Positions 60,001 through 64,000 of a DNA stretch of 64,000 nt are shown here, one piece after another (position 1 is the first letter of the stretch; each line of letters starts with the position of its first letter). A program made the translations under genes and the position numbers. This stretch comes from Petrolisthes cinctipes. Lineage: Eukaryota > Arthropoda > Malacostraca > Decapoda > Porcellanidae. Under the pieces are notes generated by a model, which saw nothing but the letters and a program-made list of their open reading frames with translations, was not told the DNA's origin and ran no database searches. Location: NCBI GenBank assembly GCA_033782935.1, contig JAWQEG010000715.1, positions 12,501-76,500 of the forward strand, written 5' to 3'.

Positions 60001-63000
60001 AATTGTAAAAGAAACAATGGATTTTAAGGTCTCTTACCTCTCCCTGGCATATCAACAAGTTCCATGGGGTTTGTAAGATGATTCTATATTATTTGGAAAT
60101 ACATTTTACTCTAATTCTGCTTCTTCAGGTCAAATAAAGAAGCATTAACAAAACATCGTAAATAAAGGCTCCTTTTCATGCGGTATTGTCCCTTAACTGT
60201 TCTGTCAAATTAGTGCATATTTTAATTCAACTGTGAAAGCAAATCAATATCGTGTACCAAGCTGCCGTTATCCTTGAGGAAGATGTTGCTGTGGTCGCGG
60301 TGCTTGAAGGCTTTCTTGGAGACGGTGAGCTGGACTTGGCCTCGGTTGTCCCGATACTCCTGAGCCTTCTCACCCGTGTCGGGGAGTTCTGTGTCAACCG
60401 GCGTGCAGCCCTGCGTCAGTTTCTGTGCCACGGGGAGGAGGAAAATATAAATGAGGGCATCTGTAACTTTGTGGACGGGGGTATGAAACTGTAACGGCAT
60501 GAGTGGTTTGGTGAAGAAAAATGGGAAAATTGAGTGTGTCTATAATTTTGTGGATGGGGATGACAAATTATTATCAATGCCAGAAGAAAAATCCCATTGT
60601 TCAAAGATTAACTCTCCTCACCTCCAGTCACTCACTCACCTTCACCACAGCCTGAGTGTTGAGTCGGAAGTTGAAGTCCCCGAATATGAAGAAGGGAACA
60701 GTCTCGTATTTGTCGTTGTGAAACCTGCATTAAGTGTACATTAGAACTAGTAATGTGTGGGAGAGGAGTAGGGCACATAACTTGCAAAATGTAAAGTACA
60801 GTATAGTAGTGATGTGTGGGATTGATAAGGGATGTTTGGGATAGATTAGGGATGAAGCAGATACAGGTAGTATGTGTGGAATATAGTACAGGTATAAGGG
60901 ATAGAGTAGGGATGTGTGGGTTACAGTAGGGATGTTTGGAATAGAGTAGGGATATGTGGGATGGAGTAAGGGTGTGTGGGATACCATAGGGATGTGTGAG
61001 GATACAGTAGGGATGTGTGAGGATACAGTGGGGATGTGTGGGATATAATAGGGATGTTTGGATGGAATAATGATATGTGTTTTGAGTAACAGACAAAGCT
61101 TGCAACACATATCGTACAGTAGGAGATATTATACCATCACGTTACAGGCCACAATAGACAAGGAGTGAGGTGTTTTGGAATTAACTAAGAGTCCATAATA
61201 GCTCCTCCTCATACAGTGTTGTTTATTTTACCCAGTTTGGCCTTACAGTAGTCATAATGTAAGAGGTACCAGAGAGAAACTTTGGCCACCCACCTGTCTA
61301 GTGTGTGTTCCAGTGCCCTCTTGCGGTTCAGGGTGTACACAGAAGGAAACTGTGGACAGACACACACAGCAGACTTAAGCTATGTACTCCATGTAAGTCC
61401 AGTATGAAGTAATAACAAACTAATACAGAGGGACCTGGATATTATGCTAACATAATATTATTTAACACAGGCTTAGTAGAATCCACTAAGCAAGTATGTA
61501 CCCTATCTATGAATTTATCAACCTTTCAATCTATGGTGCCTTTTACTCATTAACCAAATATCCATCATCCATTCACTCTCCCCATTCACTAAACCAACTA
61601 CACTACCCACTGACCACTTTCCTCAGTCACCAGTCAACCAACCAACAACTCACGAACCAACTGAATCACTCACTAGCCACAGTCCCCATTCACTAACTAA
61701 CTGATCAGCCACACATACATTCCTGCCCCTCCCTCCCACCCACCCCTCGTACCTCCTCCATGGCGATAAAATTTGAGGCGTCGTGGAAGAGATGAATGTT
61801 GACCAGGTCGAACTTGGTGCCGTTGAGACACCACCGGGTCCTCATGAAGCCTTTACGCGACCACTTGCACTGTGAATGACAACGAGAAGGTACTGTAGTG
61901 TAGTCTGCTAATATACAGCTAATATACATTCACAGACAAAGATCCTGCATTGGACAAGTGAAATAGAGCCCTTTGGATGACCTACGACCCAAAATTACTG
62001 GGATCATTACAGAACTACTGCACGTGACTGTACTGTACTGTCACCCTCAAGAAGTTAGGGATGAAGTTAACAATCAGTATAAATCTAAGTACAGTACTTT
62101 ACTCAATAAATACTGTGTACATGAAACAATCTCTGTCTCTGTCTCTCTCTCCAAGTTACTCACCTCTGGGAAAAACTCCTGTGGGAACTTTGACTTCTCC
62201 TTGGTGGATACGTCTTCGATGTTGCCAGAGTACTCCCTCCGGTCCACACACTCCACAAACTTCTTCTCTGTAAGGTTAATGGGAAAAAATTGGTTATAAT
62301 GGATTTTCACTCTTCTTTTCACCATTCATTGACTTTTATGCATTTTCACTATTCTTTTTTTTTTTTTTTATTATTATTATTGACTGACTTTTATGTATTT
62401 TCATTTATCTTCTCACCATTCATTGACTTTTATGCATCTGACAATGAAATACCGGTATGCCCGTACTTTCACTATCTCTTTACCATTTTCTTTATCTTCA
62501 CCTCTTCTTTAATTATTTTTACATTATTATACACCTTTGGAGGAGACTTTAACTTCCTTGGGTGTTGAGGAGGAGGATTCACTTAAGGACTCCAGTGTTG
62601 TAGTAAGGAAATTGGAAGTTAGTGAGTCCTTCAAACATTGCCCTGAAACACCACCTGTATTGAAAGAGCTTGTTTCGTGGCATAGTCAGGAGGAATCAGA
62701 AGCCACGAAGTCTCACATACAATCACAGGGTCCTTAGTAGAGACAGTCGTGAATACGGTACAAGTATTTAATCATGTTTAATCGGGTGTCTACTACTCTA
62801 TATTTATGTCTTAAAATTTAAACTGCACCAACACACTCTCTTTAATCACATCAATTACTACAGTACAGTGCAGTATCAGTTTTCAGTCTCAACACATACA
62901 AGCCTCACAAACTCACCTTCAAAGTCCCAAATACTGATATCGTGAACATTTTGGTGGATGAAGTACAGGTTCCCTAGAGCCTGTGGTAATAGAAGAAAAT

Positions 63001-63433
63001 TATTACATATTATAATTATACCCTGTAGTCTAATACATGCGTCTTAATTGATTATGCATTGTTGCTTTCTCTGGGCAGTTTCAAATACCTACACAAATAT
63101 AGTATTATGACATATGTACTAAACTTAACACTTAAGGAGGAAGTACAGTGTTGGTAGATCTGGAGCAACTGATTCCTCCAAACTATTCCAAGCAACAGAA
63201 CACCATTACTGTATTTTTGTCCATCTGGTCCTGTTTCCTGGCATATTTTGGAGGAATCAAGGTGCTTCAATGTAACAAAAGTGAATTACTGTACTTCCTT
63301 AATACAACTTAATAAACTAGGCACAGAAAACATGAAGAGACTCACGGTGAACTTTTCAGCGGACTCGTACTCCTCGTCCAGGAAGACCCTGATCTTGTCA
63401 TAGGGCATCATGGTGCCTCGGTTCATTAGGGAC
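50237..63433 (-). CDS. INPP5A: Type I inositol 1,4,5-trisphosphate 5-phosphatase (5' end outside window)
   Basis: Minus-strand exons: 63433-63346, 62980-62917, 62267-62164, 61869-61753, 61349-61294, 60724-60640, 60422-60258, 59928-59740, 59143-59084 and 51667-50237. All are GT-AG with consistent phases, about 785 residues here. Roughly the first 105 residues of the family lie beyond the right edge. The enzyme removes the 5-phosphate of Ins(1,4,5)P3 at membranes and ends calcium signalling. Catalytic motifs are present: FFIFGDFNFRL (GD-x-N-x-R), RCPSWCDRIVL (PSWCDRI) and MGDHKPV; KWSRKGFMRTRWC and DLVNIHLFHDAS are family-specific. The last exon adds about 470 residues that human INPP5A (412 residues) lacks: Cys-rich at first, then Ser/Pro-rich and probably disordered. 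It still ends CCCVVS, a CAAX box (CVVS) like the human CVVQ, predicting farnesylation. An internal donor at 50596 may give an alternative tail. Confidence 0.93.
51744..51852. mobile_element. Foldback MITE, family C (copy 6, degraded)
   Basis: CTACTGATTCTTCCAAACTG pairs with TAGAAGAATCAGAAGC; outer ends lost. Confidence 0.5.
51853..53608. other. INPP5A intron sequence
   Basis: No supported feature. Confidence 0.4.
53609..53957. mobile_element. Nested MITE: family E element (copy 7) interrupted by family F
   Basis: The outer palindrome begins GGGTGGTATTCAAGAACATT and ends ACTTGCATACGGC. It is split by family F at a TA near the end of the right arm, a different position from the copy at 24637. 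Confidence 0.85.
53727..53940. mobile_element. 214-bp Tc1/mariner-type MITE, family F (copy 2)
   Basis: TACAGCCACAATCAAATATC at the left and TTATTTGATTGTGGCTGTA at the right. Same length as, and nearly the same sequence as, 24721-24934. Confidence 0.9.
53958..55545. other. INPP5A intron sequence
   Basis: An A-tract at about 54314-54327; nothing else recognised. Confidence 0.4.
55546..55685. mobile_element. Foldback MITE, family C (copy 7)
   Basis: CTGCTGATTCCTTCTAACTA and CACAGTTTGGAGGAATCA, with the right outer end AGCAACAAGAGATTCTCCAC. Confidence 0.7.
55686..56937. other. INPP5A intron sequence
   Basis: A short (GGT)n run near 55885; no other feature recognised. Confidence 0.4.
56938..57003 (+). 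repeat. (CA)n microsatellite
   Basis: About 30 uninterrupted CA units after a degenerate CA-rich lead. Confidence 0.95.
57182..57343. mobile_element. Foldback MITE, family B (copy 4)
   Basis: CTTAAGGGGTAATACATTTT at the left and ACTATCCCCTTAAG at the right. Inner arms GATTCCTCCAAAGTATGCCA and TTAGGGGAATC. Confidence 0.85.
57737..57900. mobile_element. Foldback MITE, family B (copy 5)
   Basis: CCTTAAGGAGGTACTACA at the left; right arm GGCATACGTTGGAGGAATCA and ACTTTCCCCT. Confidence 0.8.
58228..58384. mobile_element. Foldback MITE, family C (copy 8)
   Basis: TTGTTGGTGAATTGGAAGC at the left pairs with CTTCCAATTTACCAACAA at the right. Inner arms CATCCAAACTATGCCACG and GGTATAGTTAGGAGGAATC. Confidence 0.85.
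58460..58625. mobile_element. Foldback MITE, family C (copy 9)
   Basis: TTAAGGGGAGATTTTTTG and TTGGTGAATTGGAAGGCTAC at the left; TTCAATTCACCAACATAAG and ATCTCCCC at the right. Only 76 bp from copy 8, with the same orientation of parts. Confidence 0.88.
58690..58831. mobile_element. Foldback MITE, family C (copy 10)
   Basis: CTGCTGTGGGAAACTGAAGG pairs with TCCAATTTCCCTACAGCAG. Core CAATTCCTCCAAACTATGCC; the right core is degraded. Confidence 0.75.
60750..61080 (+). repeat. Degenerate minisatellite in INPP5A intron
   Basis: Repeated GGGATGTGTGGGATACAGTA-like units of 18-20 bp, about fifteen copies with GGGATGTTTGGAATAGAGTA variants. Confidence 0.88.
62582..62739. mobile_element. Foldback MITE, family D (copy 2)
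   Basis: TTAAGGACTCCAGTG at the left, ACAGGGTCCTTAG at the right. Inner arms GAGTCCTTCAAACATTGCCC and GTGGCATAGTCAGGAGGAAT. Confidence 0.75.
63131..63302. mobile_element. Foldback MITE, family B (copy 6)
   Basis: CTTAAGGAGGAAGTACAGTG at the left, TTACTGTACTTCCTTAA at the right. Inner arms GATTCCTCCAAACTATTCC and GGCATATTTTGGAGGAATC. Compensating changes in both outer ends keep the stem paired. Confidence 0.88.
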
Positions 63434-63741
63434 CTGTGGGTATCCGTGAGAGGGTTAGGGACTGTCCTAGTGTAGCTCATACAGGTAAAAATGAGTCAAA
63501 TGTCATCTTATTTTAATCCCATTCACTCATAAGCCTAACTTAGGGACTCTCTTAGTGTGTCGTTGGTATCAGTAAAAAAATGAGTGGAATGTCACCTTAT
63601 TCTAATCCCATTCAATAAAAACCTTAACATTTAGGTACAGTAATTTGACAACACTACATAAGTCCTGCATGAAACTGTGGACACTCTTCAACACATCCAC
63701 ATTAATACCGCATAATAAAGAATCCTAACCAGATATTACAG

Positions 63742-63817
63742 TACAATCGTGGCACATCATCCTTGACCAGACTTCTTCCCCTTTCACCCTGATCAAGGAC
63801 TATGTGCCGCGACTGTA
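63742..63817. mobile_element. 76-bp palindromic MITE, family G (copy 3)
   Basis: TACAATCGTGGCACATCATC at the left, CTATGTGCCGCGACTGTA at the right; matches the copies at 7411 and 13783. Confidence 0.85.
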
Positions 63818-63835
63818 CATTAAAATGTTTTTTAC

Positions 63836-63997
63836 TACTGTATTGCTATTCCCTACAAAAAATCAGAAGCGTATCGATACAACTACAAACTCTGAACGCG
63901 GCTTTTATCTGCGCTACTGTACTGTTATTCCCTAAAAAAAATAATCATGATAATATTGACACAACTACGAGCTCGGGCCACGGTTTTCGTCAGCGCT
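63836..63997 (+). repeat. Two-unit diverged tandem repeat at the right edge
   Basis: TACTGTATTGCTATTCCCTA starts one unit and TACTGTACTGTTATTCCCTA the next, about 79 bp on. Both units continue with ACACAACTAC-like and GCGGCTTTTATCTGCGC-like strings. More units may continue beyond the window. Confidence 0.65.
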
Positions 63998-64000
63998 AGA

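Overview
The window is animal nuclear DNA: AT-rich, intron-rich and packed with microsatellites and foldback elements. Four things point to an arthropod, and I infer (not prove) a decapod-like crustacean. These are a gustatory-receptor gene ending in the TY-x5-Q signature, interstitial TTAGG-type (CCTAA) repeats, Jockey-like LINE remains, and very abundant dinucleotide and trinucleotide repeats.

Layout, left to right: (1) PRPF6 (+, 1062-6119), a U5/tri-snRNP splicing factor, 3 exons, complete. (2) EMC4 (+, 10044-11060), an ER membrane protein complex subunit, 3 coding exons, complete. (3) INO80B (+, 14624-20812), a chromatin-remodelling subunit with PAPA-1 and zf-HIT, 7 coding exons, complete. 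(4) A stand-alone Maf/ASMTL-type nucleotide pyrophosphatase (-, 25694-21156), 5 exons, complete and convergent with INO80B. (5) A 5'-truncated, frameshifted LINE reverse transcriptase (-, about 28086-27125). (6) A gustatory receptor (-, 33978-29979), 4 exons, apparently intact, with two possible extra exons further upstream (38260-37120). (7) Roughly 36-50 kb is mostly repeats. (8) INPP5A (-, 63433 to 50237, 5' end beyond the right edge), an inositol polyphosphate 5-phosphatase with all catalytic motifs, a very long Ser/Pro/Cys-rich C-terminal exon ending in a CAAX box, and a phase-compatible alternative last exon (49116-48818) ending in a PDZ-ligand-like ETTV.

The conserved genes are housekeeping functions (splicing, membrane-protein insertion, chromatin, nucleotide sanitation, inositol phosphate signalling) and show no shared pathway or operon-like organisation. 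The non-coding DNA is unusually rich in palindromic (foldback/MITE-like) elements. I recognise at least eight families, several with three or more copies here, including one family nested inside another at two independent sites. The most interesting biological possibilities are the predicted CAAX-versus-PDZ C-terminal switch of INPP5A, the gustatory receptor with its 16-residue last exon, and the foldback families. All splice models were made by eye from reading frame, GT/AG sites and remembered family sequences; no alignment or search was run.
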